A stretch of 64,000 nucleotides of DNA from Parageobacillus thermantarcticus. Lineage in GTDB: Bacteria > Bacillota > Bacilli > Bacillales > Anoxybacillaceae. Shown here piece after piece: positions 45,016 to 57,657 of this stretch (the first letter of the stretch is position 1; each line of letters opens with the position of its first letter). The stretch is from contig NZ_FOJS01000011.1 of assembly GCF_900111865.1 (NCBI RefSeq), forward strand, positions 1 through 64,000, in the 5' to 3' direction. The notes beneath the pieces were generated by a model. The model saw nothing but the letters and a program-made list of their open reading frames with translations, searched no databases and was not told the origin of the DNA. The translations under genes and the position numbers were made by a program.

Positions 45016-46119
45016 CTATCCTTCATATGTATCATAATTCGTATGTTTTTGAATGCACGCTTTCGCTTTTGCCCGATCTTCTTCGCTTTGAAAGCTAAGG
45101 CGAAGCACACCATAAATTTCTTCTCTCGTTTCGATAATCCGGATGTTCGTAATGCTAATTTGTTCTTTCGCAAGATAGCCAGTAATTTCGGAAATCACCC
45201 CAGGGTAATCGGGAACATCGACATATAAGTCGTAAAAAGATGGTATAGCCCCTTTTGTTCGCGCTGGAAGTCCGTCGCGAAACTGTTTTGCTTGCAAAAA
45301 ATAGCGATAAATCGCTTCGCTGTTTTCCTCTTCCACAATCGAACGGAGCTTCTGCATTTCTAAAATCCAGCTATCAAATAACGCCAACAGTTCCTCCTTA
45401 TTATGTATAAAAATATCGCGCCACATTTCCGGATTGCTTGAGGCGATGCGCGTAATATCGCGAAATCCCCCAGCGGCAAGGCGGCTGACAAGCGGATTTT
45501 CTTTTTCGTACCGCTCTGCTTGATGGACAAGGCTTGCCGCGATAATATGCGGGAAATGGCTAATCACTCCGGTGATGCGATCATGCTCTTTTGGCGATAG
45601 CACGACAAACTGCGCTTTCGTCCCTTTTAGCCATTCCTTTAATCGTTCCACATCCTCCGCCGCTACGCCATTCGTCGGCGTCAATACATAAAAGGCGTTT
45701 TCAAACAAATGCGCCCGCGCCGCAGCAACGCCGCTTTTATGCGAGCCTGCCATCGGATGGCCGCCGATAAATGTGATTCCTTGCTTTCTTAACTGCTCCG
45801 CATGCTTGACAATCCGCTGCTTTGTGCTCCCAACGTCCGTTATAATCACGTTTTTCTTTAAAACATCGGCGCGCATTTCCGCCAAAATTCTCTCCGTCTG
45901 CATGACAGGAGTGGCTAAAATGACCAAATCCGCCTGCCTCATCCCTTGTTCAAGGGAAGAAGCCATCTCATCAATCACTTTTAATGTGCGCGCAAGTTTC
46001 ATCTCCTTTTCGTTTACATCATATCCGATAATGACGGCGTTCGGATGCGCTTTTTTAATCGCCAGCGCCATCGAGCCGCCGATTAAGCCAAGCCCAACGA
46101 CAAAAACGTTCCCTTCCAA
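45016..46119 (-). CDS. tyrA: Prephenate dehydrogenase
   Basis: TyrA oxidises prephenate to hydroxyphenylpyruvate for tyrosine. The 367-residue product has the NAD motif VGLGLIGGSMALAIK at the N-terminus, GGHPMAGSHKSG in the active site, and a C-terminal ACT domain (about 295-365, VDVPDYPGVISEIT). I chose the TTG at 46119, behind AGAAGGTGA, because a GTG at 46146 has no ribosome binding site. The start is therefore uncertain by nine codons. Confidence 0.93.
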   Translation of the reverse strand: MEGNVFVVGLGLIGGSMALAIKKAHPNAVIIGYDVNEKEMKLARTLKVIDEMASSLEQGMRQADLVILATPVMQTERILAEMRADVLKKNVIITDVGSTKQRIVKHAEQLRKQGITFIGGHPMAGSHKSGVAAARAHLFENAFYVLTPTNGVAAEDVERLKEWLKGTKAQFVVLSPKEHDRITGVISHFPHIIAASLVHQAERYEKENPLVSRLAAGGFRDITRIASSNPEMWRDIFIHNKEELLALFDSWILEMQKLRSIVEEENSEAIYRYFLQAKQFRDGLPARTKGAIPSFYDLYVDVPDYPGVISEITGYLAKEQISITNIRIIETREEIYGVLRLSFQSEEDRAKAKACIQKHTNYDTYEG

Positions 46120-46184
46120 CTGCTTCACCTTCTCTAGAAAATGCACCCGCTGCTTTTACAAGCAACGGGGCGAATGATAGATTG

Positions 46185-47282
46185 CTATACAAGCTGCTTT
46201 TCTTTTAACATTTGCGTCAATGCGGCGATAACCCGTTCGTTTTGCTCGCGCGTGCCGACCGTAATGCGCACTGCCGTTGGAAAACCGAGCGCATTTCCAG
46301 AGCGAACGATAATTCCGCGTTCTAGCAAATATTGAAAAACTTCATTCCCTTCAATGCCAAAATCGATCAACACGAAATTCGTTTGCGACGGATAATAGCG
46401 CAACCCGTTTTCCTCGCAAAAACGATAAAACGTTTGTAATCCTTGCTTATTTTTTTCCACACAGTCGCGAATAAAAGCTTGATCGTCCAACGCAGCAACG
46501 GCGGCCGCTTGCGCGATGCTGGACGTATTAAACGGTTCGCGCGCCGGTTCGATATCGCGAACGATCGTTTCGCTGGCAATGCCGTATCCAACCCGGAGCG
46601 CCGCTAAACCATACGCTTTCGAAAACGTGCGTAAAATCATCAAGTTTTCATATTGGCGAAGAAGCGGAACGGTTTGCGGATAATCATCCGCCGTCGCATA
46701 TTCGTAATACGCTTCGTCTAAGACGACAAGGACATGTCTAGGAACGCGCTCAAGGAAGGAAGTTAATTCCCGTTCGTTCACATACGTTCCCGTCGGGTTG
46801 TTCGGATTGCATATCCAAACGACGCGCGTTTGCTCATCGATCGCATTTAACATCGCTTCTAAATCATGGCGCCCATCCACAAGCGGAATTTCGCGAACTT
46901 CCGCCCCTTCAATCACCGCGTTATGGCGATATTGCGGAAACGTCGGCGCCGCCATCACCGTGTTCGTATTCGGCGATAAAAACGCGCGGCAAATAATTTG
47001 CACAACTTCATCGGAACCGTTGCCGAAAATAAGCTGCGTTTCCTTTACTCCAAGATGCGCGGCGACTTTTTCGCGCAGCAGGCGCGCGTACCCGTCCGGA
47101 TAAATGGCAAGACGGTCCAATTGTTTCATGATCGCTTCCTTCGCTGCAGGCGAACATCCGTATGGATTTTCGTTGGACGCTAGTTTGATAATATCGGTAA
47201 GCCCATACTGCCGTTTCACTTCTTCAACGGATTTTCCCGGTTGGTAAGGGGGAAGCCCCCGCAACTGTGCTTTAATTTCCAT
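46185..47282 (-). CDS. hisC: Histidinol-phosphate aminotransferase
   Basis: This class II-type PLP enzyme serves histidine synthesis and, in Bacillus, tyrosine and phenylalanine transamination. This explains its place between trpA and tyrA. The 365-residue product has [23 protein letters not shown] and the PLP lysine in [17 protein letters not shown]. The ATG at 47282 follows ATAGGGAGTG. Confidence 0.96.
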   Translation of the reverse strand: MEIKAQLRGLPPYQPGKSVEEVKRQYGLTDIIKLASNENPYGCSPAAKEAIMKQLDRLAIYPDGYARLLREKVAAHLGVKETQLIFGNGSDEVVQIICRAFLSPNTNTVMAAPTFPQYRHNAVIEGAEVREIPLVDGRHDLEAMLNAIDEQTRVVWICNPNNPTGTYVNERELTSFLERVPRHVLVVLDEAYYEYATADDYPQTVPLLRQYENLMILRTFSKAYGLAALRVGYGIASETIVRDIEPAREPFNTSSIAQAAAVAALDDQAFIRDCVEKNKQGLQTFYRFCEENGLRYYPSQTNFVLIDFGIEGNEVFQYLLERGIIVRSGNALGFPTAVRITVGTREQNERVIAALTQMLKEKQLV

Positions 47283-47305
47283 GATGACACTCCCTATCAT
47301 TTCTG

Positions 47306-48109
47306 TTATTGCACCGTTTCATCAAGCGGTGCTGTCAGCGAGCGAGCGTAACGGCGAAATTCGGCAAGCGCCTCTTCTTTTTCGTCTGGTTTTTGCAAAC
47401 GATCGCTAAGCTGTTCAATTTTTTGGACAAGCGCGCTGCCGATGACGACCCCGTCACAATAGTTTTTCAGCATGCTCACTTGTTCGCTTTTCGAAATGCC
47501 AAAGCCAACGACGACAGGAACGCGGCTATGCCGCTTTACTTCTGTTAAAAATTCGTTTAATGTTTCCGGCAACGTATCACGCACGCCGGTCACGCCGAGC
47601 GATGAAACGCAATATAAAAATCCTTGCGCATTGGAAGCGATCATTTCAATTCGCTTTTTCGATGTCGGCGCCACAAGCGAAATCAGCGGGATTCCCGCCG
47701 CTTCGCCGAGCTTGCGAACCGGCTCGCTTTCTTCAAAAGGCAAATCCGGAATTAAAACGCCGTTCGCTCCATTTTTTTGCGCTAAAGCAAAAAAGGATTC
47801 TTCTCCTAATTGTAACACAGGATTGTAATACGTAAAGATAATAATCGGAATTTTTACACCTTTTTTTCGCATTTCAGGGATTAATTCGATCGCTTTTTGC
47901 AGCGTCATTTGCTGGCGCAGCGCTCTTGCCGCGGCCCGTTGAATAATCGGGCCATCCGCTAACGGATCGGAGTACGGAACGCCTAGTTCCAAAATATCAG
48001 CTCCCGCTTCTTGAAGCGCCAAGGCGAGCTCGATCGTTATATCCGGGCTAGGATCTCCGGCGACAATAAACGGGATAAACATCGGTTTAGTTACGGTTAG
48101 ACATTGCAA
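47306..48109 (-). CDS. trpA: Tryptophan synthase alpha chain
   Basis: TrpA cleaves indole-glycerol phosphate and passes indole to TrpB. The 267-residue TIM barrel shows the catalytic Glu in [17 protein letters not shown] and the Asp in [12 protein letters not shown], with the phosphate loop GVTG. Translation most likely begins with TTG at 48109, which overlaps trpB by 23 bp and follows AAGGGGGAAAC. Confidence 0.96.
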   Translation of the reverse strand: MQCLTVTKPMFIPFIVAGDPSPDITIELALALQEAGADILELGVPYSDPLADGPIIQRAAARALRQQMTLQKAIELIPEMRKKGVKIPIIIFTYYNPVLQLGEESFFALAQKNGANGVLIPDLPFEESEPVRKLGEAAGIPLISLVAPTSKKRIEMIASNAQGFLYCVSSLGVTGVRDTLPETLNEFLTEVKRHSRVPVVVGFGISKSEQVSMLKNYCDGVVIGSALVQKIEQLSDRLQKPDEKEEALAEFRRYARSLTAPLDETVQ

Positions 48110-49301
48110 CGTCGTTTCCCCCTTTTAAGTACTTCATCATTGTTTGCACGTCCTTATCGCCGCGACCGGATAAACAAACGAGCACCGTTTGATCGCTTCG
48201 CATCGTTTTCGCAAGCTGCACCGCCTTCGCCAAAGCGTGCGCCGACTCGATCGCCGGAATAATCCCTTCTTCCCTAGACAGCAATTGAAACGCCGCGATC
48301 GCTTCGTCATCCGTCACGCTTTCGTAACGAACGCGGCCGATGCTAGCCAAATAAGCGTGCTCCGGTCCGACTCCAGGATAATCCAGCCCTGCAGAAACGG
48401 AATACGGCTCAATAATTTGCCCGTGCTCATCTTGCAATAAATACGTCATCGACCCATGAATGACCCCTTTTGTTCCTTTTGTGATCGTTGCCGCATGGTA
48501 CGGCGTGTCGATTCCTTTTCCAGCCGCTTCCACTCCGACGAGCGTCACATCATCTTCCAAAAACGGATAAAACATTCCCATCGCATTGCTTCCGCCTCCC
48601 ACACATGCGACGATGATATCCGGAAGCTTTCCTTCCCGTTCGAGGAATTGCCGTTTCGCCTCATCACCGATAATGCGCTGAAATTCGCGCACCATTTTCG
48701 GATACGGATGCGGGCCGACAACGGAACCGATCATATAGAAATGGTCGTCGCAATGTTGCACCCAATAGCGAATCGCTTCGTTCGTCGCGTCTTTCAACGT
48801 ACGGTTGCCGCTGTAAACGGGAACGACTTCGGCGCCTAACAATTTCATCCGGAATACGTTCAATTCTTGCCGTTTTATATCTTCTTCCCCCATAAATACG
48901 ATGCATTCCATTCCAAAATGGGCCGCTACCGTCGCCGCGGCAACACCGTGCTGTCCCGCCCCCGTTTCGGCGATAATTTTTTTCTTTCCCATTCGTTTGG
49001 CAAGCAATGCCTGTCCAATCGCATTATTGATTTTATGGGCGCCGGTATGGTTTAAATCTTCTCGTTTCAAGTAAATTTTCGCGCCGTTTAGTTTTTTCGT
49101 TAAATTAGGCGCAAACGTAAGCGGAGTCGGACGGCCGGAATACTCTTGCAAAATTCGCATATATTCCGCTTTAAACTCGTCATCGGCGAGCGCCTTGGCA
49201 AGCGCTTCCTCTATTTCTTCGAGTGGAATCATTAACGTTTCGGGAACGAATTTTCCGCCAAAATCGCCAAATCTACCGTTTTCGTTTGGAACGTTATACA
49301 T
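48087..49301 (-). CDS. trpB: Tryptophan synthase beta chain
   Basis: TrpB condenses indole and serine. The 404-residue PLP enzyme has [13 protein letters not shown] at the N-terminus, the PLP lysine in [25 protein letters not shown] and [12 protein letters not shown]. The ATG at 49301 follows GAAGGTGGC and overlaps trpF by 8 bp. Confidence 0.98.
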   Translation of the reverse strand: MYNVPNENGRFGDFGGKFVPETLMIPLEEIEEALAKALADDEFKAEYMRILQEYSGRPTPLTFAPNLTKKLNGAKIYLKREDLNHTGAHKINNAIGQALLAKRMGKKKIIAETGAGQHGVAAATVAAHFGMECIVFMGEEDIKRQELNVFRMKLLGAEVVPVYSGNRTLKDATNEAIRYWVQHCDDHFYMIGSVVGPHPYPKMVREFQRIIGDEAKRQFLEREGKLPDIIVACVGGGSNAMGMFYPFLEDDVTLVGVEAAGKGIDTPYHAATITKGTKGVIHGSMTYLLQDEHGQIIEPYSVSAGLDYPGVGPEHAYLASIGRVRYESVTDDEAIAAFQLLSREEGIIPAIESAHALAKAVQLAKTMRSDQTVLVCLSGRGDKDVQTMMKYLKGGNDVAMSNRN

Positions 49302-49935
49302 AGTTCGCCACCTTCTTCTCAATTTCTTTCATTTTTTTTGCGCTTTTCTCTCCGTTTTCTTCAATGCCGCTGCTGATGTCGATGCCGTAAGGGCGGTACG
49401 AAAGCAGCTTTTCCACGTTTTCCGGCGTGATTCCGCCGGCGATGAAACAAGGGACCGCTTGACGCGCGGCTTCTTCCAAATAAAACGGAACGTTTTCCCA
49501 ATCGAATGAAATTCCCGTTCCGCCCCACGCTCCACTTACCCGGCTATCCACCACATATCCGTCGGCAATGCCGGCATATTGCCTCATCTTCGCAAGCGCG
49601 TTCCCATCGTGATGAATCGCTTTCCAAACGGAAAGGCCTGTCACTTCTTTTATTTTTGCGATATACTCGGCCGTTTCATTGCCGTGGCATTGGATCACCG
49701 CAAGCGGAAGCTGCGACGCCGCGTAGGTGATTTTATCAATCGGCGCGTCGACGAACACGCCGACAAGCTGTTTATCGCCAAGGGAAATATATTGCAGCCA
49801 CTGTTTTACCGCTTCGACTTCCACTTTTCGTTTGCTTTCCGCAAAGATCAACCCAACGTAATCGGCTTTGCTTTGGACGCTTTTTTGTAAATCGGAAGCG
49901 GTGCGGTTGCCGCAATATTTAAGACGGACGGCCAA
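49294..49935 (-). CDS. trpF: Phosphoribosylanthranilate isomerase
   Basis: TrpF performs the Amadori rearrangement, third step of the tryptophan branch. The 213-residue barrel has [12 protein letters not shown] (catalytic Cys), [13 protein letters not shown] and the catalytic Asp in [15 protein letters not shown] chose the TTG at 49935, behind GGGAGG, which overlaps trpC by 17 bp. The frame further upstream is trpC read out of frame. Confidence 0.95.
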   Translation of the reverse strand: MAVRLKYCGNRTASDLQKSVQSKADYVGLIFAESKRKVEVEAVKQWLQYISLGDKQLVGVFVDAPIDKITYAASQLPLAVIQCHGNETAEYIAKIKEVTGLSVWKAIHHDGNALAKMRQYAGIADGYVVDSRVSGAWGGTGISFDWENVPFYLEEAARQAVPCFIAGGITPENVEKLLSYRPYGIDISSGIEENGEKSAKKMKEIEKKVANYV

Positions 49936-50698
49936 TCGGATCAACCTCCCGGAATAGTTCGTAAACCGCGGCTTCGACATCGTCTTTTCGCATCAACGAT
50001 TCCCCGACGAGCACCGCGTTTGCGCCGTACGTTTTCACCGTTTTCAAGTCGGAAGAAGTAGCGATGCCGCTTTCGCTGACAATCACGCTTTCAGCCGGCA
50101 CGAACGGGATGACTTTGCTTGTCGTTTCTAGCGTGGTGATAAACGTATGCAAATCGCGGTTGTTAATGCCAATGATTTCCGGCGTAAAAATATCTAAAAT
50201 GCTTTCCAACGTTTCGCGCTGATGCACTTCGACTAAACATTCCAAACCTTTATCATACGCCTCTTGATATAACTCATACAACGTTTTTGCTGGCAGCGCC
50301 TCGCCGATCAATAAAATCGCATCCGCCCCGATTCGCACGCTCTCTTCAATTTGCATTCGATCGATAATAAAATCTTTGCGCAAAATCGGAAGTTCTACCG
50401 CTTGCTTCACATCGCTCAAATAACGGCGATGCCCTTGGAAATATTGTTCATCCGTCAACACGCTGATTGCATCCGCTCCCGCTTTTTCGTACGCTTTCGC
50501 GATCGCCACAGGATGAAAATCCGGGCGAATCAACCCTTTCGATGGAGAGGCCTTTTTCACTTCGGCAATAAGACCGATGGAGCGGTTCGGTTTTTTTAGC
50601 GCCGCTGCTAGCGAACGGCGCTTTACGTTTCGCAATGGCTCCGGCAATGTTAGTGTTTCTACTTCTTTTCGTTTCGTTGCGATAATTTGTTCAAGCAT
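49919..50698 (-). CDS. trpC: Indole-3-glycerol phosphate synthase
   Basis: TrpC closes the indole ring. The 259-residue TIM barrel carries [15 protein letters not shown], the catalytic Lys in [11 protein letters not shown], and [11 protein letters not shown]. The ATG at 50698 follows AAGAGGTTGAG and overlaps trpD by 8 bp. Confidence 0.97.
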   Translation of the reverse strand: MLEQIIATKRKEVETLTLPEPLRNVKRRSLAAALKKPNRSIGLIAEVKKASPSKGLIRPDFHPVAIAKAYEKAGADAISVLTDEQYFQGHRRYLSDVKQAVELPILRKDFIIDRMQIEESVRIGADAILLIGEALPAKTLYELYQEAYDKGLECLVEVHQRETLESILDIFTPEIIGINNRDLHTFITTLETTSKVIPFVPAESVIVSESGIATSSDLKTVKTYGANAVLVGESLMRKDDVEAAVYELFREVDPIGRPS

Positions 50699-51710
50699 AT
50701 TTCTCAACCTCTTTCATCCGCAACCGTTCAAATTGTTCATACGCTTTCTTTGTCATCACCGCATCTTTGGCCATTTCGACCCCTTCGCGAATCGTCGCCG
50801 CTTTTCCTGCCACATATAGCGCGACGCCGGCGTTAAGGATGACGATATTTATCGCGCTTTCGTTCGCTTTTCCTTCCATAACCGCCTTTAACAGTTCGGC
50901 GCTTTGCTGCACCGTGCGAACTTGAATATGTTCTAATTTTCCGCGCTTGAGCCCATATTGTTCCGGCGTGAGAACGAAACGGCGAATTTCCCCATTTTTC
51001 AGTTCGACAACGTCCGTTTCCGCGGAAATGCTGCATTCATCCAGCCCGTCTTTTCCAGTAACAAACAAAACGTGTTCCGAACCGAGCCGGTGAAGAGTTT
51101 CTGCGAGCTTTTCCGCATAGTTCGTCGAATAAACGCCGATGACTTGCCGCTTGCACCGCGCCGGGTTCGCAAGCGGGCCAATTAAATTGAAAACGGTGCG
51201 AAACCCGATCTCCTTGCGCGGCAACGCCGCGTATTTCATCGCTGAATGGTAAAGCGGCGCGAATAAAAAAGCAAGTCCTTTCGTTTTTAACGCTTGTTTC
51301 GCTTCTTCCGGCGTCGCTTGAATATCGATGTGAAGCGCCTCTAACACGTCCGCGCTTCCGCTTTTCGAGGAAACCGCGCGATTGCCGTGTTTCGCTACTT
51401 TGACGCCGAGCGACGATACGACGATCGCCGCCGCGGTAGAAATATTGAACGTCGCTGCTTCGTCTCCGCCCGTTCCGCATGTGTCGATCACTTCTTCTTC
51501 ATAATCGAGCGTCATCATCTGATTGCGCATTGCTTTCACTAATCCTGTCAGTTCATCGACCGTTTCCCCGCGCAACCGCAAAATCGATAAGAAACTGGCA
51601 ATTTGACTGGCCGTCGCTTCTCCTGACATGATCGTCGTCATCGCTTCATACGCTTCTTCCTCCGTCAACGTATATCCTTCGACACACTTAGCAAGAAGTT
51701 GTTTAAACAT
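50691..51710 (-). CDS. trpD: Anthranilate phosphoribosyltransferase
   Basis: TrpD attaches phosphoribose to anthranilate. The 339-residue protein has the PRPP loop [17 protein letters not shown] and the [20 protein letters not shown] anthranilate region. GGGGAGAATATCT precedes the ATG, and the gene overlaps trpE by 8 bp. Confidence 0.97.
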   Translation of the reverse strand: MFKQLLAKCVEGYTLTEEEAYEAMTTIMSGEATASQIASFLSILRLRGETVDELTGLVKAMRNQMMTLDYEEEVIDTCGTGGDEAATFNISTAAAIVVSSLGVKVAKHGNRAVSSKSGSADVLEALHIDIQATPEEAKQALKTKGLAFLFAPLYHSAMKYAALPRKEIGFRTVFNLIGPLANPARCKRQVIGVYSTNYAEKLAETLHRLGSEHVLFVTGKDGLDECSISAETDVVELKNGEIRRFVLTPEQYGLKRGKLEHIQVRTVQQSAELLKAVMEGKANESAINIVILNAGVALYVAGKAATIREGVEMAKDAVMTKKAYEQFERLRMKEVEKYA

Positions 51711-53229
51711 AGATATTCTCCCCTTTCACAAACAGTTGCTCAGCACGCTCAATTGCTTTCATTAAGGCGCTCGCTTTATTGCGCGTTTCCTTCCATTCCA
51801 ATTCAGGAACGGAATCGGCGACAATTCCCGCGCCCGCTTGCACGTAAGCATAACCGTCTTTAACAATCGCCGTCCGAATCGCGATGCATGAATCAATATT
51901 GCCGTCAAAACCAATGTAGGCAATCGTGCCGGCGTATAAATTTCTCGCCGTCGGCTCCAACTCCTGCAAAATTTGCATCGCCCTTACTTTTGGCGCCCCG
52001 CTTACCGTTCCTGCCGGAAATGCGGCCAGCAGCGCGTCAATCGGGTGAACCCCTTCTTTTAACACGCCAGTTACTTTCGAAATGAGATGCATCACATGCG
52101 AAAACTTGCCGATTTCCATTAACACCGGCGTCTCGACCGTGCCATATTCCGCGACTTTTCCGATATCGTTGCGCGCTAAATCGACCAACATGTAATGTTC
52201 CGCTCTCTCTTTCGGATCATTGTAAAGCTCCTTTTGCAGACGCTCATCTTCTTCCGCCGACCGCCCCCTTCTTCTCGTTCCGGCGATCGGATGGATTTCC
52301 ATATGGCGGTTATAAACTTGAATGAGCTTCTCTGGAGAACTTCCGACAATTTCCATATTGTCGATACGAAAATAAAACATATATGGCGACGGATTAATAT
52401 GACGCAACATTCGGTATATTTGAAAACCGCTCGCTTGAACGGGAACGGTAAACCGCTGCGATAATACCGCCTGAAAAATATCGCCGCTGACGATATAGTC
52501 TTTGATTTTCTCAACATCCCTCATAAATGACGCTTTGTCATAATTGGATATGACGCCATGAAAGGAAACACCCGTTTCTTCTTCGTCACCGCGAAGCAAT
52601 AACAGCGGCTCTTCCCGTCCGCTCGCTGCCTTTTTCATTAACGCTTCAATCCGCTTGACCCCTTTTTCATATTTTTGCTTTTTCGTTTCCTCTTGGTCCT
52701 TATCGGACAAGCGGACATAATGAATAAACACGATTTCTCGCTTACGATGGTCAAACACGATTAGCGATTCGCAAAACGTAAAATAGCCTGTTTTCATCGG
52801 AATATCGCGATTGGAATGCATTGGGACTTTTTCGATGGCGGAAATAAAATCGTATCCTAAAAAGCCGACCGCGCCGCCAACAAACGGAATTTCATCGGTA
52901 AGCCGCTTGACGCGCAGCTGCTTTTCGATAAACAAAAACGCTTCTTTGAGCGAAGGTGCTCTCATCATTTCTTTGCCATGTTCATCCATCACTGAAAATG
53001 AACGACCTGTTTCGCTTTCGATCGTCAAAAAAGGCGATAAACCGATAAAGGAATAGCGCGCCCACGGTGATGAATCATCTTTGCTTTCGAGCAAAAATAC
53101 CGCTTCATCTTGCAAATTTTCAAAGATTTTCAGCGGCTCGAACACGTCGGCAAAAAAGCGGCGCACAATCGGAATCGTCTGGAAATGGATCGCATCTTCT
53201 AAAAAAGTGGTGATCGTGCAGTTTTTCAA
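51703..53229 (-). CDS. trpE: Anthranilate synthase component I
   Basis: TrpE converts chorismate to anthranilate with ammonia from the TrpG/PabA subunit, which is not encoded here (in Bacillus it lies in the folate operon). The 508-residue protein has the tryptophan-feedback motif LLESKD near residue 48 and the chorismate-binding C-terminal half with RTRRGRSAEED-type loop (GTRRRGRSAEED) and FPAGTVSGAPKVRA. Translation begins with TTG at 53229, whose ribosome binding site can be hidden in a leader hairpin. Confidence 0.97.
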   Translation of the reverse strand: MKNCTITTFLEDAIHFQTIPIVRRFFADVFEPLKIFENLQDEAVFLLESKDDSSPWARYSFIGLSPFLTIESETGRSFSVMDEHGKEMMRAPSLKEAFLFIEKQLRVKRLTDEIPFVGGAVGFLGYDFISAIEKVPMHSNRDIPMKTGYFTFCESLIVFDHRKREIVFIHYVRLSDKDQEETKKQKYEKGVKRIEALMKKAASGREEPLLLLRGDEEETGVSFHGVISNYDKASFMRDVEKIKDYIVSGDIFQAVLSQRFTVPVQASGFQIYRMLRHINPSPYMFYFRIDNMEIVGSSPEKLIQVYNRHMEIHPIAGTRRRGRSAEEDERLQKELYNDPKERAEHYMLVDLARNDIGKVAEYGTVETPVLMEIGKFSHVMHLISKVTGVLKEGVHPIDALLAAFPAGTVSGAPKVRAMQILQELEPTARNLYAGTIAYIGFDGNIDSCIAIRTAIVKDGYAYVQAGAGIVADSVPELEWKETRNKASALMKAIERAEQLFVKGENIYV

Positions 53230-53294
53230 TGGTTCTCCCCCTCCGTTCGTCCGGGTGGAGAATGAGGGTTTATGAGGCGAAAAATGAGGAAATG

Positions 53295-53323
53295 AAAAAA
53301 CCCAAAGACAAATGTCTTTGGGT
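53295..53323 (-). terminator. trp attenuator terminator
   Basis: Eleven base pairs (53323-53313 with 53310-53300) followed by T6 on minus. It forms when bound TRAP blocks the antiterminator. Confidence 0.9.
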
Positions 53324-53348
53324 AGACTTCTCCTCGCTTAGGCAAAAG

Positions 53349-53400
53349 CTCACCTCAACTAAACTCGCTCATTCTCATCTACCCTCATCTCGCTCTGCTC
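53349..53400 (-). promoter_or_regulatory. TRAP binding site: eleven GAG/TAG triplets
   Basis: Read on minus, nine GAG and two TAG triplets are separated by spacers of 2, 1, 2, 2, 2, 3, 1, 2, 2 and 2 nt. Eleven triplets match the eleven subunits of the TRAP ring. The TRAP gene mtrB is at 60250-60474. Confidence 0.93.
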
Positions 53401-53430
53401 TTCTTCTGTTCACTTATCGCTTTGTTTTTT

Positions 53431-53460
53431 ATCATATTATATTTCTGTTTTTTTTGTCAA
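53431..53460 (-). promoter_or_regulatory. trp operon promoter
   Basis: On minus, TTGACA (53460-53455) and TATGAT (53436-53431) are separated by 18 bp. The -35 box lies within the 3' end of aroH, and transcription would start about 25 nt before the TRAP site. Confidence 0.75.
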
Positions 53461-53826
53461 CAAATCCGGGCGCAATAAAGTAGCATCACGCAAATAAATG
53501 TGGGAAATTTCCTCTTGTTTTTTCGTGGTATGGACTGTCATCATCACGCGTATGCAACGCGGCAATGAATGAGGAACGGGAATTTCCCGCATGCACATGA
53601 CCGGAACGTACGTCCACCCTTCCAAGCGGCGCAGCGCTTGCGCGGGAAACGCTGCCGTAATATCTTCAGTAACGGAAATAAGCACAAACGATACGTCGCT
53701 TGCCGCTACGCCATTGGCGCGGATCATTTCTTTCAGCAATATTTCCGTTGCGTTCACAATTTCCTCTGCTTCATTGCGCTCAACGGTAATGGCGCCACGA
53801 ATCCCGCGGATCATTCTTTCCGTCAT
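53437..53826 (-). CDS. aroH: Chorismate mutase AroH type
   Basis: This monofunctional chorismate mutase of the Bacillus AroH fold is a trimer that converts chorismate to prephenate. The 129-residue product shows [17 protein letters not shown] with catalytic Arg, [18 protein letters not shown], and [20 protein letters not shown] with the second active-site Arg. Its ATG overlaps the aroB stop (ATGA). Confidence 0.96.
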   Translation of the reverse strand: MTERMIRGIRGAITVERNEAEEIVNATEILLKEMIRANGVAASDVSFVLISVTEDITAAFPAQALRRLEGWTYVPVMCMREIPVPHSLPRCIRVMMTVHTTKKQEEISHIYLRDATLLRPDLLTKKTEI

Positions 53827-54923
53827 TTTTCTCCCTCCTCCCGTCGCGAAAATTCGCCAAGTAGCGCGAGCAGCGTTTCATCGTCAAGCGACGTTACTTC
53901 CACCGCGCCGATGTCTTTCAAAAGCACCATGCGAACCGTTCCTGCTCTCGCCTTTTTGTCTCCTTTCATTTTCGCAAGAAGATGATTAATTTGCAGTTGT
54001 TGCGGAATAGACACAGGGAATCCGTATGTACGGAACCAAGAAGAAAAACGATGATCGTCAAACGATACTCCATACACCCGCTCGCTGACAAAAATCGCAA
54101 ACAGCATCCCGATTGCTACGGCATCGCCATGCGTGATCGCGCCATAGCCGAGCTCGTTTTCAATCGCGTGCCCAAGCGTATGTCCAAAATTTAAATGGGC
54201 GCGAACCCCTGCTTCTTTTTCGTCTTCCCGCACGACGCTCGCTTTCACTTCGATCCCTTTCTTAATGCAATATTGCAATCGCTCCCCTTTTAAATCGCCA
54301 AGCTCGCGGATTTCTCGGCGAAGCCATTCATAAAAGCCGCGGTCGCGAATAAGCGCATGCTTGATGACTTCGGCAAAACCAGAGCGCAGTTCTTTTTCCG
54401 GCAGGGAGCGCAAAAAAGCGATGTCATAAACAACCGCTTCCGGTTGATAAAACGCTCCGATCATGTTTTTGCCGAGCGGATGATTGATCGCTACTTTGCC
54501 GCCGACAGCGCTGTCATGCGCGAGCAGCGTCGTTGGTATTTGAATATATCGGATGCCGCGCATATACGTGGCGGCGACAAACCCAGCCAAATCGCCGACG
54601 ACGCCGCCGCCGAAGGCAAGAATAAGCGATTGGCGGTCAAGCCCGCATTGCAACGCAGCCGTTTGGCACGCGTAATATTGCTCAAACGATTTCGCTTCTT
54701 CCCCGCCCGGGATGACATGCGCATGTACGTCATAGTCATCCTCAAGCAGCGCGCGAAGCTTCGATAAATACAAACGCTCTAACGTTTGATCGGTAATAAT
54801 CAGCACTTTCGTCCCTTTGGAAAAGGACAGTTGGCGGAGAATATCCGGAAGTGCTTCGATGATCCCTTCGCCGAGAAACAACGGATATTGTTTTGTTTTC
54901 GTTTCGATCCAAATTCGTTCCAT
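53823..54923 (-). CDS. aroB: 3-dehydroquinate synthase
   Basis: AroB makes dehydroquinate from DAHP with NAD and a divalent metal. The 366-residue product has the NAD loop [33 protein letters not shown], and the zinc-binding Glu and His residues in [12 protein letters not shown] and [26 protein letters not shown] precedes the ATG. Confidence 0.97.
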   Translation of the reverse strand: MERIWIETKTKQYPLFLGEGIIEALPDILRQLSFSKGTKVLIITDQTLERLYLSKLRALLEDDYDVHAHVIPGGEEAKSFEQYYACQTAALQCGLDRQSLILAFGGGVVGDLAGFVAATYMRGIRYIQIPTTLLAHDSAVGGKVAINHPLGKNMIGAFYQPEAVVYDIAFLRSLPEKELRSGFAEVIKHALIRDRGFYEWLRREIRELGDLKGERLQYCIKKGIEVKASVVREDEKEAGVRAHLNFGHTLGHAIENELGYGAITHGDAVAIGMLFAIFVSERVYGVSFDDHRFSSWFRTYGFPVSIPQQLQINHLLAKMKGDKKARAGTVRMVLLKDIGAVEVTSLDDETLLALLGEFSRREEGEK

Positions 54924-54925
54924 CG

Positions 54926-56092
54926 TTAAAACTCCTTTGCGTAACGGCGCATTTTTTCGACATTTTCTTTAATGAGATCCATTCGGTCTTGGCCGAACTG
55001 TTCGACGATCGCCGCAGCAACTTCCCAAGCAACGACCGCCTCCGCAACAACGCTTGCCGCCGGTACCGCGCAGCTGTCCGAACGCTCGATGCTTGCCGTA
55101 AACGGCTCTTTCGTGTCGATATCAACGCTTTGCAACGGTTTGTACAGCGTCGGAATCGGCTTCATCACTCCGCGCACGACAATCGGCATTCCGGTTGTCA
55201 TTCCGCCTTCAAAACCGCCGGCCCGGTTTGTCCGCCGCGTAAATCCCGTTTCTTTGCTCCAAATAATTTCATCATGCACTTCGCTTCCCGGACGCCGCGC
55301 CGCTTCAAAGCCGATGCCAAATTCGACGCCTTTAAACGCGTTAATGCTGACAATCGCTGCGGCAATTTTCGCGTCCAACTTCCGGTCGTAATGAACGTGG
55401 CTGCCGATGCCGGCAGGGACGCCTTCGACAATCACTTCGACAATGCCGCCAATCGAGTCACCGTTTTTCTTCGCTTCGTCGATCGCTTCCATCATTTTGA
55501 CCGCCGCTTTTTCGTCAAAACAGCGCACCGGCGACTCTTCCGTCACTTGCTGCAATTCCTCAAGCGAACGATAATCGAGGCGCTCCGCGCGAACCCCGCC
55601 AATTTCTATCACATGTCCGGCAACGCGAACGCCAAGCTCTTCTAAAATCCGCTTTGCCACCGCTCCTGCCGCGACTCGTACCGTCGTCTCCCGCGCTGAC
55701 GAACGTTCTAATACGTTGCGCATATCACGGTGCCCGTATTTTAACGCGCCGTTTAAATCGGCATGGCCTGGTCGCGGTCGCGTCACTTTCCGTTTTACTT
55801 CTTCAGTCGGATCGATCGGCTCAATCGACATAATGTTTTTCCAATGTTTCCAATCGCGGTTTTCGACGACAAGCGTGATCGGGGAACCTAACGTTTTTCC
55901 GTGGCGGACGCCGCTGAAAATCTTCACTTCATCTTTTTCAATTTGCATCCGCCGGCCGCGGCCGTATCCTTTTTGCCGTCTTGCCAGCTCTTTATTAATA
56001 TGTTCGGCAAGCAGCGTCAGCCCTGCCGGCACCCCCTCCAAAATCGTCGTTAACTGCGGGCCATGTGATTCTCCTGCTGTTAAATATCTCAT
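54926..56092 (-). CDS. aroC: Chorismate synthase
   Basis: This FMN-dependent enzyme is the last of the common pathway (named aroF in B. subtilis). The 388-residue product begins [14 protein letters not shown] and has [34 protein letters not shown] and [14 protein letters not shown] motifs. The ATG at 56092 follows GAAGGGAGAG; the frame extended to 56173 is not used. It heads the aroC-aroB-aroH unit. Confidence 0.97.
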   Translation of the reverse strand: MRYLTAGESHGPQLTTILEGVPAGLTLLAEHINKELARRQKGYGRGRRMQIEKDEVKIFSGVRHGKTLGSPITLVVENRDWKHWKNIMSIEPIDPTEEVKRKVTRPRPGHADLNGALKYGHRDMRNVLERSSARETTVRVAAGAVAKRILEELGVRVAGHVIEIGGVRAERLDYRSLEELQQVTEESPVRCFDEKAAVKMMEAIDEAKKNGDSIGGIVEVIVEGVPAGIGSHVHYDRKLDAKIAAAIVSINAFKGVEFGIGFEAARRPGSEVHDEIIWSKETGFTRRTNRAGGFEGGMTTGMPIVVRGVMKPIPTLYKPLQSVDIDTKEPFTASIERSDSCAVPAASVVAEAVVAWEVAAAIVEQFGQDRMDLIKENVEKMRRYAKEF

Positions 56093-56171
56093 CTTTTTCT
56101 CTCCCTTCAACTCTTTAACGCGTTTAAGTAACAATATATCATAAATTTGAAAAATGAAAATAGTTTCTGAC

Positions 56172-56205
56172 AAAAAAAGAATTCATCTTGCCGATGAACT
56201 CTTTG
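56172..56205 (-). terminator. Terminator of cheR
   Basis: On minus, AAGAGTTCATC pairs with GATGAATTCTT (one G-U pair) between 56204 and 56177, followed by a T7 run. Confidence 0.75.
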
Positions 56206-56210
56206 AGCGA

Positions 56211-57562
<1,352 letters not shown>

Positions 57563-57657
57563 CTATCTCCACCCCTATAAATATGTACTAGGAAACTGAA
57601 TTCCCATCAAAATAGTATCACTGTTTTCGCTTGTTAGCAATATTGCCCTTGAAAGCG

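Larger units (their letters stand above)
53230..53425 (-). ncRNA. trp operon leader with TRAP-controlled attenuator
   Basis: The leader contains an 11-triplet TRAP site (53400-53349), then a terminator (ACCCAAAGACA/TGTCTTTGGGT with a T6 tract, 53323-53295). GGGTAGA within the TRAP site (53384-53378) can pair with TCTACCC (53326-53320), which overlaps the terminator arm and serves as antiterminator. Near trpE, TTCTCC-A-CCC (53262-53253) pairs with GGG-GGAGAA (53241-53233) and covers the ribosome binding site. This is the B. subtilis TRAP plan. Confidence 0.9.
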
